A stretch of 53,141 nucleotides of DNA, from NCBI GenBank assembly GCA_020636025.1, contig JACJYQ010000012.1, positions 1-53,141 on the forward strand. Reading direction: 5' to 3'. Source of the DNA: Lewinellaceae bacterium (lineage in GTDB: Bacteria; Bacteroidota; Bacteroidia; Chitinophagales; Saprospiraceae). The notes beneath the pieces were generated by a model. It ran no database searches and was not told the origin of the DNA. It saw nothing but the letters and a program-made list of their open reading frames with translations. The stretch's first letter is position 1. Each line of letters opens with the position of its first letter. Made by a program: the position numbers and the translations under genes. Below are positions 16,340-25,260 of the stretch, piece after piece.

Positions 16340-17242
16340 TCAAAAAAACACTTGCATAGCCTCCCGGAAGGTATTGGCATGTGCCTCTACGATGTCAGCT
16401 ATTTTGGGGGAATACCCGCCGCCCATGCTTACGGCTACCGGCAATTGGTTGCGTTTACAAAATTCCAAAACTGTTTTATCTCTCCGGCGACACCCATCTC
16501 TGCTCAGGGCCAATCTGCCAAGCTTATCTGTTTCCAGCACGTCTACCCCACTCAGGTAAAAAATAAAATCAGGTTGAAAAGCCTCGGTTACCCTGGGTAA
16601 ATGGTTATTCAGCGTTTTTAGGTATGCATCATCATCCATGCCATCTGGAAGGTTGATATCCAGGTCGGATTTTTCTTTTCGGAGCGGATAGTTTTTTTCA
16701 CCATGCATGGAAAAGGTGAAGACTTTTGGTTCATTACTAAAAATACTCGCAGTACCATTCCCCTGATGAACATCCAGATCAATAATCAGTATTCTTTTTA
16801 CCAAGTCATTCTCTAACAAATAGTTAGCTGCCACCGCCTGGTCATTGAAACAGCAAAAGCCTTCGCCTCTGTCGGCAAATGCGTGGTGAGTGCCACCGGC
16901 GATGTTCATGGAACAACCGTATTGAAGTGCGTACAAGGCACATTCAAGAGTCCCTTGAGAAATATGCCTGCCTCGCCGCACAAATGTTTCGTTGATCGGA
17001 AAGCCAATGGTCCTAATTTCCCGCTCCGTTAGCCGAAGCTCGTTCATTCGAGTCCACCAATCCTCTGTATGTGTTAACAGGGCTGTTTCTGTTTGTAGCA
17101 TCTCGGGATGAAAGAGATTCTCCTCTCTCAGCGTGCCCTCCCAGAGTAATTGTTCTGCCAGCAGATCATACTTTTCCATCGGAAAACGATGACCTGCTGG
17201 CAATCGAAATTTATAGATAGGCGAATAGGCTACTTTCAACAT
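16340..17242 (-). CDS. Histone-deacetylase-family (arginase-fold) deacetylase
   Basis: The 300-residue protein has class II HDAC/acetoin-utilisation-family signatures: GGTHHAFADRGEGFCCFND with the paired His, IIDLDVHQGNGTASIF with the zinc Asp and His, YLSGVDVLETDKLGRL with the second zinc Asp, and a Gly-rich MGGGYS near the end. It should be a zinc amidohydrolase that removes acetyl or acyl groups from amines, polyamines or lysines. ATG 17242 (MLKVAYSP) is chosen over a TTG six codons upstream because homologues begin near this point. It ends 97 nt before rpsU on the same strand, but rpsU has its own promoter. The natural substrate is not predictable. Confidence 0.88.
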   Translation of the reverse strand: MLKVAYSPIYKFRLPAGHRFPMEKYDLLAEQLLWEGTLREENLFHPEMLQTETALLTHTEDWWTRMNELRLTEREIRTIGFPINETFVRRGRHISQGTLECALYALQYGCSMNIAGGTHHAFADRGEGFCCFNDQAVAANYLLENDLVKRILIIDLDVHQGNGTASIFSNEPKVFTFSMHGEKNYPLRKEKSDLDINLPDGMDDDAYLKTLNNHLPRVTEAFQPDFIFYLSGVDVLETDKLGRLALSRDGCRRRDKTVLEFCKRNQLPVAVSMGGGYSPKIADIVEAHANTFREAMQVFF

Positions 17243-17292
17243 GCACAGTACAAAAGTCAAAACGACTTTAATTGTTCACCGAAAATGCAGGG

Positions 17293-20200
17293 TTACTGTA
17301 TGATCACTTTAAAAGTAGCCTGGCCACGGTCACTTTTCACTACAAGTTGATACAAGCCTTTTGGCAAATTAAGTTTCTCGAATGGAAGGCTGTTTTGCCC
17401 CTGTCCAACCGTAAGTGATTGGTTATTAATTAGTTTCCCTTGAGCATTCAATAAGCTTATGTTGAGATCAGCCGGTTTGCGGCTTTCAATATTGAGCCAA
17501 AAATCACCCTTTGAAGGGTTCGGCGTGACAATAATATTCATTTGATCAGCCAAATCATTGACACCACTAACAAGCGACAGTTCCACTGTTTTTGACAGGG
17601 TATCACAGCGATTGATTGCCTGTAACAATACGGTATATGTCCCTGGAAAATCGTAGCTATGGATCGGGTTCACTTCTTTACTGCTATTGCCATCTCCGAA
17701 ATCCCATAAATAGGATTCCGCATTGTTACTGCTATTCGTAAATAAAACCTCCAAACTGTTGGTCGTATAGTTAAAGTTTGCCGAAGGGGCTGGGAGAACC
17801 GTCAATGCGTGAAATGTTGTGTCTACTCCAAGTGGGCCAGTCACGATCAGCCGTATAGACTTGTTTCCTGTTGTACCAAATGTCACATTATGCGGTCCCG
17901 GACCAGTTGCAGTGGATGGAAAAGATATGGGACCGAAATACCAGGCGTAATTTGTTCCAGGCGTAACCTGATTGGCCAAAAACATCGCGGTATCCAGTTT
18001 GCAAATGGTATCGGGAGGGTTCAGCAACTGAGCTACTGTATGTTCTTGTATGCCAATATTATCCAGAAATGTGTTATTACCAAAATCATTAATTGCCACG
18101 AACCTAACAATCACAGACTGACCTTTAAACGCCTGAAGATCAGCTGATTGTTTCTTCCAGTGGGATGAATCAGTTACAAAATAAAAGACCTGAGAACTCG
18201 GAATGGTAGCCAGCTCAGGATCCAGTTTATCATACACCACTACAGGTGGGGCCAACAAATTACAGTTAGGAAAGACCTCTACTTTGAGTCCTTCTATATA
18301 GCTGCTGCTATACTGGCGATGTGCCAGGTCGAAACTCAATACCGGCCGGTTAACGTTTGTTAGTTGAATAGGAGTCATGTATAGATAATCCATGGCTCCT
18401 TCCGTTTCATAGTCGAAATGATTCATAAATACACATCTGGTTGGGTTGCCATCTACTCCAATCAGCGGATTAAATTCATTGGACAAATCCCAGGTGTATC
18501 CACCGTCCGGATTTTCAATAGTCCAACCCCGGGGCAATACATCGGATGTGTCAAATGTTTCAGCAAACAGACCGGTAATGGCCTGGGTTATCACGGGCAA
18601 AGTCAGTGAGAAGGTATCATTAAAGTTGGCGATATCGCCTGCAGTACTAGACCAGATACTTAAATTAGCAACACCGTCTCCGTTTATAGACAATGGCGTA
18701 TTGAAGGTATATACCTGTGAATTTCCAGGCAAAATATCAGGTAGCGACTCTGTAATTACCGGTTCATTATTAAACCTGTAACTGATTTGCGCTCCACTTA
18801 CAACTGCGGAACCTTCATTGGTAACATTTACGGTTATGTCCTGTGTACTCGCTCCGCAGGAGATGATTCCACCACTTGTCGGGTTAATCAATGTCCTAAC
18901 ACCCAAATCCTGAACCTGTGTACAATTTTTCAGTTCTCCAGGCCAGTGAATGGCAATCGCCCTTTCACTATGCAAACCATTTGCATGAGATGTTCTAACT
19001 GAAACCCACCTGGGCGTACCGGCATTTTGTATGTGAATATCAATGGTGTTTGTATCCGTTGTTCCAACAAGTTCCATATACTTACCTCCCAACATATAGG
19101 CGTCATAGCTTAGCGTATCATTCACCTCAGTCCAGGAAAGCCTAAAATAATCTGGACACACCTGATCAATATTCAGGTCTTGTGGAGCCGGTGCAATGGA
19201 AAATGGGTGATCCATGGTGTCAATCTGCATACCCTTGACAATCAACAATTTTACATTACCGCTGATCACATTGGGCAAAACCCAGTCATACATACGCAAT
19301 CCGCCACCCACAGTGACAATGTCTGAAAATGTCAAACCATCATCGTAGGAAGCTTTGATCGTAAAGCTGGTGCTGGAATCATAGGCATCCCAGTGAATAC
19401 GCAAAGTCGATCCAGGTTCAAAACCTTCGCCACCAGCCGGGTAAGTAATTTTCACATCATCCTTAAGGAAATCCCAAACCAGATGGTATTCCTGGGGGCC
19501 AAATGGAATGTCAGTTCCATTAATGAGCACCCGGTAATCTCCGGCAACAGGATCGAAAATAGAAACCTGCTCCACATTATTCAGGGAATCACGTCCGGTT
19601 CCGGCAGGTGTGTTGAGGATAACCGGATCAGGAGTTGGATCGAGTTTCCAGGGGTAAAGTGTGTCTCCGGCTGGTGTAATAATCCATAAATCGAGGTCAT
19701 TTACCAATTTGCGCCCAGCTCCGGGATTAGCGGGAGAATCGGCCCAGGCTATCATAAACTTTGCAAGCCTCACACCGCCTGGAATTTGCAAAACATGTTC
19801 TTTTACTTCTCCCTGATCTGCCTCATCCGAAAGATGGCTGTTTGAAGCCAATAAGTTTAGCGCCCTGCCCGCATTTACCAGCCCCCAGCCAAATTTGAAA
19901 TCAGGGCCTATATTTCCAATTTCGTTTGCGCTGTTCAGGATTACAGCTTTGAGCAAGGTTGCATTGGGTTGCTCACCTGCGTGAAAACTTTTGAAAGCCT
20001 GCGTAAGCTGCGCCAAACAACCCACTATGCCGGGAGCGGCACCTGAAGTTCCCCCAAATTCTCGATAGTCATTATAAGATTTAGTTGAGAATTGGCCTTT
20101 GCCATTTGCTGTAATATCAGGTTTCAGGCGGCCATCAGACGCAGGGCCACGACTGGATGTTATATCCAGCAAGGCGTCTTGTCCCACATTTGCCACAGCT

Positions 20201-21360
20201 ATGCTGTTTTTCGACATTTTATGCCCACCGGATATATTTCCCCACTCATTGCCTGCTCCGTAGCCACAATTGTTGTTATTGCTGTTTCCGGCTGAAAACA
20301 CATGCATTAGTGTAGGATGCTCATATAGCTGTTTGTCAACTGTTTGCGAGGTAATGCCATATGGAAAATTACATCCCTCAGAGTATGAGGTGTTTGTGAT
20401 GGTCACTCCTTCGTTGAGGTGTAAATCAAGTGTTTGGTCCTGGAAAGTGTTTTCGTAATCAATGGCCAGTACATCGGCACCTGCAGCCATGCCTTTCATA
20501 TATGGATTGAGGTTTCCGGCACCTCCAATGATACCCGCTACTCCATCCCCGTGAATTCCATAATCTACTGGCGTATTGGTGATATTATACAGCCTTCCCT
20601 GAAAATCAATATGGGGCCCAAGCTGTCCATCATCCCTTACCAGGGTCCGCACTCCTTCTCCATTAAATTTATTCCCCATCGGGTAATCTGAGTCTAACAA
20701 ATTCGATCGATGCAAGGCTCTTCCCCGGTTATCCTCCTTCTCCCCGGGAGGCGATACCAGCTCCAAATATTGAATATAAGGCAAGGCGGCTGCATCAAGC
20801 AGGTCCTTTTCTTTTATTCTTACCTGTATAAATCCATTTTGGTTTCCTTCTTTTAATACAGTCATGCCCCATTGACGGCACCATTCTGCCCCCATTTTTA
20901 TGCTGATATTTGGATATACCTGCAAGTTCACATCAACCTGGTCACCATGAACTGCCCAATCACCATAAGGTGGTTCCCTAAGGTTTTGTGCCATTTTCCA
21001 AACCGGCTTAACAGACTGCACACTTTGGGCTCCAAAGGATGTTAATTCATTAAGGTCAAAGAAATTTGGAAGGATAAGCAGATAAGTTGCGGGAAAGACA
21101 TAGGAAACGATTTCTACTCCATTGTTATTCAAACTTGCCCTATCCTTAGCCTGAAGCACTTTATTAAAGTGAATATATCGTGCGTATTTCCCGTTAAACA
21201 CTTCCGATTCCATCGACGGTCTTTGCGAAGCGAGTTCCTTAAAGTTAGCCCGAAAGTTCTCAATACCCCAGGAAAACCGAATTGGGTATGTTTCCTGAGC
21301 ATGAATAATTGTCAGATTCACCAGGCACAAAAGCAGTAGCAGTAGATTTCTTTTATCCAT
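17293..21360 (-). CDS. Large T9SS-secreted subtilisin-family (S8) protease
   Basis: From ATG 21360 the protein has 1355 residues and the signal peptide MDKRNLLLLLLCLVNLTIIHA. The S8 domain spans about residues 225-520: Asp at 243/244 (LVRDDGQ), His 270 (GIHGDGVAG), the oxyanion Asn in VFSAGNS near 359, and Ser 439 in GGTSGAAP. An N-terminal region of about 200 residues may be a propeptide. Following parts include beta-sandwich/fibronectin-like and CARDB-like modules, a jelly-roll-like segment, a PKD domain (YLWDFGDGNSSKEVNPIHSY) and a type A T9SS sorting domain (VTPNPSKGDFWLNI ... ATFKVIIQ). It is probably an extracellular or cell-surface endopeptidase for protein scavenging. An upstream in-frame TTG at 21414 was rejected because the signal peptide begins at the ATG. 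Confidence 0.88.
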   Translation of the reverse strand: MDKRNLLLLLLCLVNLTIIHAQETYPIRFSWGIENFRANFKELASQRPSMESEVFNGKYARYIHFNKVLQAKDRASLNNNGVEIVSYVFPATYLLILPNFFDLNELTSFGAQSVQSVKPVWKMAQNLREPPYGDWAVHGDQVDVNLQVYPNISIKMGAEWCRQWGMTVLKEGNQNGFIQVRIKEKDLLDAAALPYIQYLELVSPPGEKEDNRGRALHRSNLLDSDYPMGNKFNGEGVRTLVRDDGQLGPHIDFQGRLYNITNTPVDYGIHGDGVAGIIGGAGNLNPYMKGMAAGADVLAIDYENTFQDQTLDLHLNEGVTITNTSYSEGCNFPYGITSQTVDKQLYEHPTLMHVFSAGNSNNNNCGYGAGNEWGNISGGHKMSKNSIAVANVGQDALLDITSSRGPASDGRLKPDITANGKGQFSTKSYNDYREFGGTSGAAPGIVGCLAQLTQAFKSFHAGEQPNATLLKAVILNSANEIGNIGPDFKFGWGLVNAGRALNLLASNSHLSDEADQGEVKEHVLQIPGGVRLAKFMIAWADSPANPGAGRKLVNDLDLWIITPAGDTLYPWKLDPTPDPVILNTPAGTGRDSLNNVEQVSIFDPVAGDYRVLINGTDIPFGPQEYHLVWDFLKDDVKITYPAGGEGFEPGSTLRIHWDAYDSSTSFTIKASYDDGLTFSDIVTVGGGLRMYDWVLPNVISGNVKLLIVKGMQIDTMDHPFSIAPAPQDLNIDQVCPDYFRLSWTEVNDTLSYDAYMLGGKYMELVGTTDTNTIDIHIQNAGTPRWVSVRTSHANGLHSERAIAIHWPGELKNCTQVQDLGVRTLINPTSGGIISCGASTQDITVNVTNEGSAVVSGAQISYRFNNEPVITESLPDILPGNSQVYTFNTPLSINGDGVANLSIWSSTAGDIANFNDTFSLTLPVITQAITGLFAETFDTSDVLPRGWTIENPDGGYTWDLSNEFNPLIGVDGNPTRCVFMNHFDYETEGAMDYLYMTPIQLTNVNRPVLSFDLAHRQYSSSYIEGLKVEVFPNCNLLAPPVVVYDKLDPELATIPSSQVFYFVTDSSHWKKQSADLQAFKGQSVIVRFVAINDFGNNTFLDNIGIQEHTVAQLLNPPDTICKLDTAMFLANQVTPGTNYAWYFGPISFPSTATGPGPHNVTFGTTGNKSIRLIVTGPLGVDTTFHALTVLPAPSANFNYTTNSLEVLFTNSSNNAESYLWDFGDGNSSKEVNPIHSYDFPGTYTVLLQAINRCDTLSKTVELSLVSGVNDLADQMNIIVTPNPSKGDFWLNIESRKPADLNISLLNAQGKLINNQSLTVGQGQNSLPFEKLNLPKGLYQLVVKSDRGQATFKVIIQ

Positions 21361-21689
21361 ATCTAGTTGGGTTGCAGACTTAAGGTTGCGATTAAACTGA
21401 TTAAAGTTCCTCAAAAGTAGATTGCTTTTTTAATTGATCTGCGTTTTCGAATAATTCATGTTGGCTTGTACGCGACACATAACACCAGCATTTAATGTAA
21501 ATAGTTGCCTTCAAATTTTTGTCTACACTTGCACTATTCTGAAAAGAGACTATTTTTGTAATTGATATTCTTAAAAGCATTGATTTTTTGTACGTTTCGT
21601 GCATTTTTTAATGCATTATTCATTCACCAACGCCTTTTTATACTTTCCTTAAACAAAGAGTAAAGGTGTAAAAACACATTCCTTTTGCC
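21361..21689. promoter_or_regulatory. Divergent intergenic region, protease versus acidic protein
   Basis: The 329-nt gap holds promoter-like words for both directions. On the plus strand TTG (21529-21531), 19 nt, TATTTTTG (21551-21558) points to the acidic protein with a long leader of about 125 nt, which contains a TGCATT/AATGCA hairpin at 21600-21615. On the minus strand TACTTTTG (21419-21412) lies 52 nt before the protease ATG. No gene was recognised. Confidence 0.5.
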
Positions 21690-21905
21690 ATGAGACACTG
21701 GGAAAAGAACAAAAAAAGCACTCGCAGATCTGATGAAAATGATTCCAGGCAATCATTTCAAGACCACAAGAAGAAAAAACTTCAACCTACAGAAAAAACC
21801 AAATACAGAATTGACGATGACCTGGACGATGATTACGATGAGGATTATGAAGTTGATTTTGAGCAGGACGAATTCGATGAGGACTATGAAGACGATGACG
21901 AATAG
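21690..21905 (+). CDS. Small acidic protein, function unknown
   Basis: The 71-residue protein has a basic, Lys/Arg-rich first half (WEKNKKSTRRSDEN, DHKKKKL) and a second half that is almost only Asp, Glu and Tyr. It has no Cys, no membrane segment and no known motif, and is probably disordered. It looks real because a promoter precedes it, a perfect terminator follows 11 nt after the stop, and both flanking genes are on the other strand. A role as a nucleic-acid or ribosome associated charged protein is possible but unsupported. Confidence 0.55.
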   Translation: MRHWEKNKKSTRRSDENDSRQSFQDHKKKKLQPTEKTKYRIDDDLDDDYDEDYEVDFEQDEFDEDYEDDDE

Positions 21906-21910
21906 ATCAT

Positions 21911-21950
21911 AAAAAAGAACCCCGTAGCGTTGCTACGGGGTTCTTTTTTA
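21911..21950 (+). terminator. Bidirectional rho-independent terminator
   Basis: A perfect 12-bp stem, GAACCCCGTAGC (21917-21928) with GCTACGGGGTTC (21932-21943), a GTT loop, an A-tract before and a T-tract after. It ends the acidic-protein gene and, read on the minus strand, the nhaD gene whose stop is at 21967. Confidence 0.93.
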
Positions 21951-21966
21951 TCCCTAAGATCCAGTG

Positions 21967-23298
21967 TTATAAGTGGAAATGGTGCTGCAAATAATAAACC
22001 AGCATGCCAGCCAAATAACCTATAAAGGCATAAACGGAAATCCGTTTCATATACCAGATAAAATCGATTTTCAGAATACCCATACTGGCCACACCTGCGG
22101 CTGAGCCAATGATCAGCATACTACCACCTGTACCGGCGCAGTAAGCGAGTAATTCCCAAAAGTCATTATCCGGAGGCACCTGAGTTAGATCGTACATACC
22201 CATACAGGCTGCCACCAGCGGAACGTTGTCGACAATCGCTGATAGAATGCCAATCAAACCATTGATCACGTAAATATTTCCAAAATTGTTGTCGAGGAAA
22301 TGAGCCAGCAGTTGCAAATGCCCCGAAACATCCAGCGCTCCTACGGCTAACAATATACCCAGGAAAAAGAGGATGCTTGGCGTATCGATCCGGTGCAACA
22401 TGGCTGCCACTGAAAACTCATGACGAACCTCCTCTTTCTTGCCTTTGTGCATGATCTCAGTTATGTACCACAAAACACCTACCGACAATAGAACGCCCAT
22501 GTAAGGCGGCAGATGCGTTGATGTCTTAAATATAGGCACCGCCAACAGACCTGCTGCCCCAAGAAAAAACATCGCTTTCTGCTCAAACGGAGTAAATATT
22601 TTATGAGATTTCATCTCATCTTCTGCATGCAATGATCGTTTGGTTTTATCTTTCCGAAGGGTGTAAGAGACAACAAACAAGGGTGCCAGCAAGCTGGCGC
22701 ATGAGGCAAGAAATGTTGAATGTATGATGTTAAGGGAAGTTACCTGTCCACCAATCCACAACATGATCGTGGTGATATCACCAATGGGCGACCAGGCACC
22801 ACCGGCATTTGCCGCGATGATGACGAAGCCTCCAAAAAGCCAAACGTTATCCTGCTTTTTGATAATCTTTCTGATCAGGGCGCTCATGATGATGGCGGTA
22901 GTCATATTATCCAGCGCGGCAGAAAGAAAGAAGGTGATCCAGGCTATGATCCACAAGAGTCTAACACGGCTGGAAGTGGCAATCCGGTCTGTTATGATTC
23001 TGAATCCATCATGCACATCAACCAGTTCCACAATGGTCATGGCCCCAAGCAGGAAGAACAATATTTCGGAAATTTCTCCCAGGTGTTTCCCAAGTTCCGC
23101 GTCAATAAAATCGTGCTTATCTGAAAACTCGCCTGCTATATGAGCAAATGCAGGCATTGACTCCAATCCGAACAACAATACCAGCCAACAAATCACCCCG
23201 GTTAGAAGTGCTGAAGCTGCCTTATCGATTTTTATAGGATGTTCAAGTGCAATTAGTACATATCCAATGATAAATACTACTATAATAAAAATTGCCAT
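21967..23298 (-). CDS. nhaD: Na+/H+ antiporter, NhaD type
   Basis: The 443-residue integral membrane protein has about 11-13 hydrophobic segments. It carries family sequences ALDNMTTAIIMSALIRKI, ANAGGAWSPIGDITTIMLWI and LSAIVDNVPLVAACMGMY, typical of NhaD within the ion-transporter superfamily. It exchanges cytoplasmic Na+ or Li+ for H+. A CBS-pair gene lies 51 nt upstream on the same strand, and the Na+-NQR operon is further upstream, making a block of sodium handling genes. The ATG at 23298 gives a first membrane helix immediately, as expected. A terminator follows the stop. Confidence 0.9.
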   Translation of the reverse strand: MAIFIIVVFIIGYVLIALEHPIKIDKAASALLTGVICWLVLLFGLESMPAFAHIAGEFSDKHDFIDAELGKHLGEISEILFFLLGAMTIVELVDVHDGFRIITDRIATSSRVRLLWIIAWITFFLSAALDNMTTAIIMSALIRKIIKKQDNVWLFGGFVIIAANAGGAWSPIGDITTIMLWIGGQVTSLNIIHSTFLASCASLLAPLFVVSYTLRKDKTKRSLHAEDEMKSHKIFTPFEQKAMFFLGAAGLLAVPIFKTSTHLPPYMGVLLSVGVLWYITEIMHKGKKEEVRHEFSVAAMLHRIDTPSILFFLGILLAVGALDVSGHLQLLAHFLDNNFGNIYVINGLIGILSAIVDNVPLVAACMGMYDLTQVPPDNDFWELLAYCAGTGGSMLIIGSAAGVASMGILKIDFIWYMKRISVYAFIGYLAGMLVYYLQHHFHL

Positions 23299-23349
23299 GG
23301 AAATAACTGAAGATCAATTAGTTAAAAAAAGCGGGGGGAGGTAAATTCA

Positions 23350-23781
23350 CTACCTCGTTATGTATTGTTCTAGGAAATTGATGTGACTTTTCTGTTCCTC
23401 TAAAATGCCGTTTAACAAGTCGCCAACACTGATCATACCGATTACCTCTTCATTTTGAATCACCGGAAGATGTCTAACTTTATGCTCCTGAAACAACTCC
23501 ATACAATCCTCAATATCCATTTCCGGCGACACGGTTGGCGGATTTACCCGCATAACCTCAATTACAGAAGTACTCTTTGCTTTTCGCCCTCTGATAATTC
23601 CCTTGCGCGCATATTCCCGTTCTGAAAAAACACCTATCAGTTTATTACCATCCATGACCATCACGGCACCGATGTTCTTTTCCGACATGAGCTCAAGAGC
23701 TTCAATCACCATATTATCGGGTGTAACAAAGAAGGTAAGATTGCGAGCCTTACCCTCAAGCAATTTTTGCACAGAAATCAT
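23350..23781 (-). CDS. Tandem CBS domain protein
   Basis: The 143-residue protein consists of two CBS motifs: ALELMSEKNIGAVMVMDGNKLIGVFSEREYARK and CMELFQEHKVRHLPVIQNEEVIGMISVGDLL in shortened view, at about residues 20-75 and 80-135. Such Bateman modules bind adenosine nucleotides (AMP, ATP, NAD or SAM) and act as energy sensors. No effector domain is present, so it must act on a partner. It lies 51 nt upstream of nhaD on the same strand and may be cotranscribed with it, so regulation of the antiporter by energy state is a reasonable hypothesis. Confidence 0.9.
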   Translation of the reverse strand: MISVQKLLEGKARNLTFFVTPDNMVIEALELMSEKNIGAVMVMDGNKLIGVFSEREYARKGIIRGRKAKSTSVIEVMRVNPPTVSPEMDIEDCMELFQEHKVRHLPVIQNEEVIGMISVGDLLNGILEEQKSHINFLEQYITR

Positions 23782-23918
23782 AAATCCGTGAATTTTTCAA
23801 TTTCAAAATAATTCGTTGGTATATTGTTGGAAACGATTGCTAAGGTAGGCCAACGATCCTAAAATACCAAATTAATTTTCGAATTAAATGACCATTTCAG
23901 GAAGCCAATTTTTTGTCG

Positions 23919-23926
23919 TAATTTTG
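23919..23926 (+). promoter_or_regulatory. -7 box of the NqrM-like gene
   Basis: TAATTTTG is an exact TAnnTTTG match 17 nt before the ATG at 23944. No TTTG at -33. Confidence 0.45.
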
Positions 23927-23943
23927 ACTTAAATTATTAAATT

Positions 23944-24147
23944 ATGTTACCTGTAATTATAGCCTCAGTTTCAGTTGTACTCGTCGCATTTTTTCTTTTT
24001 AGCTTACGTGTGCTTTTCGTAAAAAATGGTGAATTCCGAGGCACATGTGCATCCAATAACCCATTTATGCAGAAAGAAGGAGCCGTTTGTGGCGTGTGTG
24101 GAAGAAAGTCTGGAGAAGCTTGCGGTAATGAAGAAGTGGCCAAATAA
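23944..24147 (+). CDS. Four-cysteine small membrane protein, candidate NqrM (Na+-NQR maturation factor)
   Basis: The 67-residue protein has one N-terminal membrane helix (about residues 3-26) and a short cytoplasm- or periplasm-exposed tail with Cys35, Cys49, Cys52 and Cys60 (GTC, CGVC, EAC). NqrM (DUF539) of Vibrio-type bacteria has the same plan: about 60-65 residues, one helix, then a GxC and three more Cys, with the first Cys near position 33, and it is needed to bring iron to the centre between NqrD and NqrE. Here the gene lies just beyond the 3' end of the nqr-apbE operon, on the opposite strand. Function is inferred from topology, Cys pattern and location; the sequence outside the cysteines is too short to prove homology. 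It would otherwise be annotated as a hypothetical membrane protein. Confidence 0.6.
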   Translation: MLPVIIASVSVVLVAFFLFSLRVLFVKNGEFRGTCASNNPFMQKEGAVCGVCGRKSGEACGNEEVAK

Positions 24148-24225
24148 TTGCCTCGGAAACCGGCTACCGGTTATCCATCATATCCATCAAATATTCTATT
24201 GTTTTTGAAAACAACAAGCGATCAA

Positions 24226-25260
24226 CTATTTGTTGATCAGCGCTTCAAACCCAGGTGTAGTTTGCACCTGCAACTCACCTTGCTCATCAGCCGAAATACA
24301 ATATAGTTCCACACCTAATATTTGGGCAAGTTCCATGGATCGTTGTTGTCCCATTACCAAAAAAGCCGTAGCCAATGCATCCGCCCGGGTGCAGTCATCT
24401 GCTATGACAGAAACGCTCAATAAATTGTGTTCAATTGGCCATCCATTGGCAGGGTTAATGGCATGGCTGAATTTCCGACCATCCTTGATGATAAATTTTC
24501 TGTAGGAACCAGATGTCGCCAGCGATTTATTGCTCAAGGTCAAACTTGCCTGAAGTGGCCTTCCGGCCTCCGGGTCATCCACAGGCTTATCAATGCCTAT
24601 CACCCAGGGGAGTCCTTTGTCATTTACTCCAGAGGTGCGTAGTTCTCCACCAATTTCCACCAAATAATTTTTCACCCCTTTGTGTTCCAGGAAAGATGCC
24701 ATCAGATCAACAGTGTACCCTTGCGCTATGGCATTGAAGTCTATGGAAACCCTGGGATCTGATTTAACCAGGTGCCCGTCCTTTATCCCAACCTTTTGAT
24801 AACCGATAAGCTGCAACAAGCTATCCACCATGGATGAATCCGGTGGTGGAAGTCCTTTCTTATAGCTAAACCCCCATGCCTTAACCAATGGGCCTACTGT
24901 TACATCAAAAGCACCATTTGTTTCTTTTGATATTTCCTGTGATCGCTGGAAAACGGCAGTGAAATGTTCATCAAGCAGCACATCCTCTCCCCTTGCAATT
25001 CTGCTAATAACAGAACTGCTGTCCCAAAGAGACATACTTTTGTCAATCAAGCGAAAAAGGCTGTCAACGGGTTTGGAATAATCGCGATTTGCCGAGTCCT
25101 GATAACTGATGTTAAATGTGGTTCCCTGAGCTGTACCACTAAGGTTTGTGTACGACGTCTTCTTTTCTCCACATGAACCGAGAAAAACAAGCAATCCTAT
25201 AAAGCAAAATAGTACCGGATAACCGGTCAGTTTTCCGCCAGATTTATCAGCCGAAATCAT
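24226..25260 (-). CDS. apbE: FAD:protein FMN transferase, lipoprotein
   Basis: The 344-residue protein has a lipobox (LGSC, about Cys30) and the ApbE body: GTAQGTTFNISY, FDVTVGPLVKAWGF, DFNAIAQGYTVDL, NYLVEIGGELRTSG, SHAINPANGWPI and ADALATAFLVMG, which form the Mg/FAD site. It transfers FMN from FAD to a threonine of NqrB and NqrC in the periplasmic part of the complex. Its ATG at 25260 lies inside the end of nqrF (14-nt overlap), so it is the last gene of the nqr operon and translationally coupled. A hairpin, GATCAAC with GTTGATC, sits over its stop codon at about 24220-24238. Confidence 0.93.
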   Translation of the reverse strand: MISADKSGGKLTGYPVLFCFIGLLVFLGSCGEKKTSYTNLSGTAQGTTFNISYQDSANRDYSKPVDSLFRLIDKSMSLWDSSSVISRIARGEDVLLDEHFTAVFQRSQEISKETNGAFDVTVGPLVKAWGFSYKKGLPPPDSSMVDSLLQLIGYQKVGIKDGHLVKSDPRVSIDFNAIAQGYTVDLMASFLEHKGVKNYLVEIGGELRTSGVNDKGLPWVIGIDKPVDDPEAGRPLQASLTLSNKSLATSGSYRKFIIKDGRKFSHAINPANGWPIEHNLLSVSVIADDCTRADALATAFLVMGQQRSMELAQILGVELYCISADEQGELQVQTTPGFEALINK

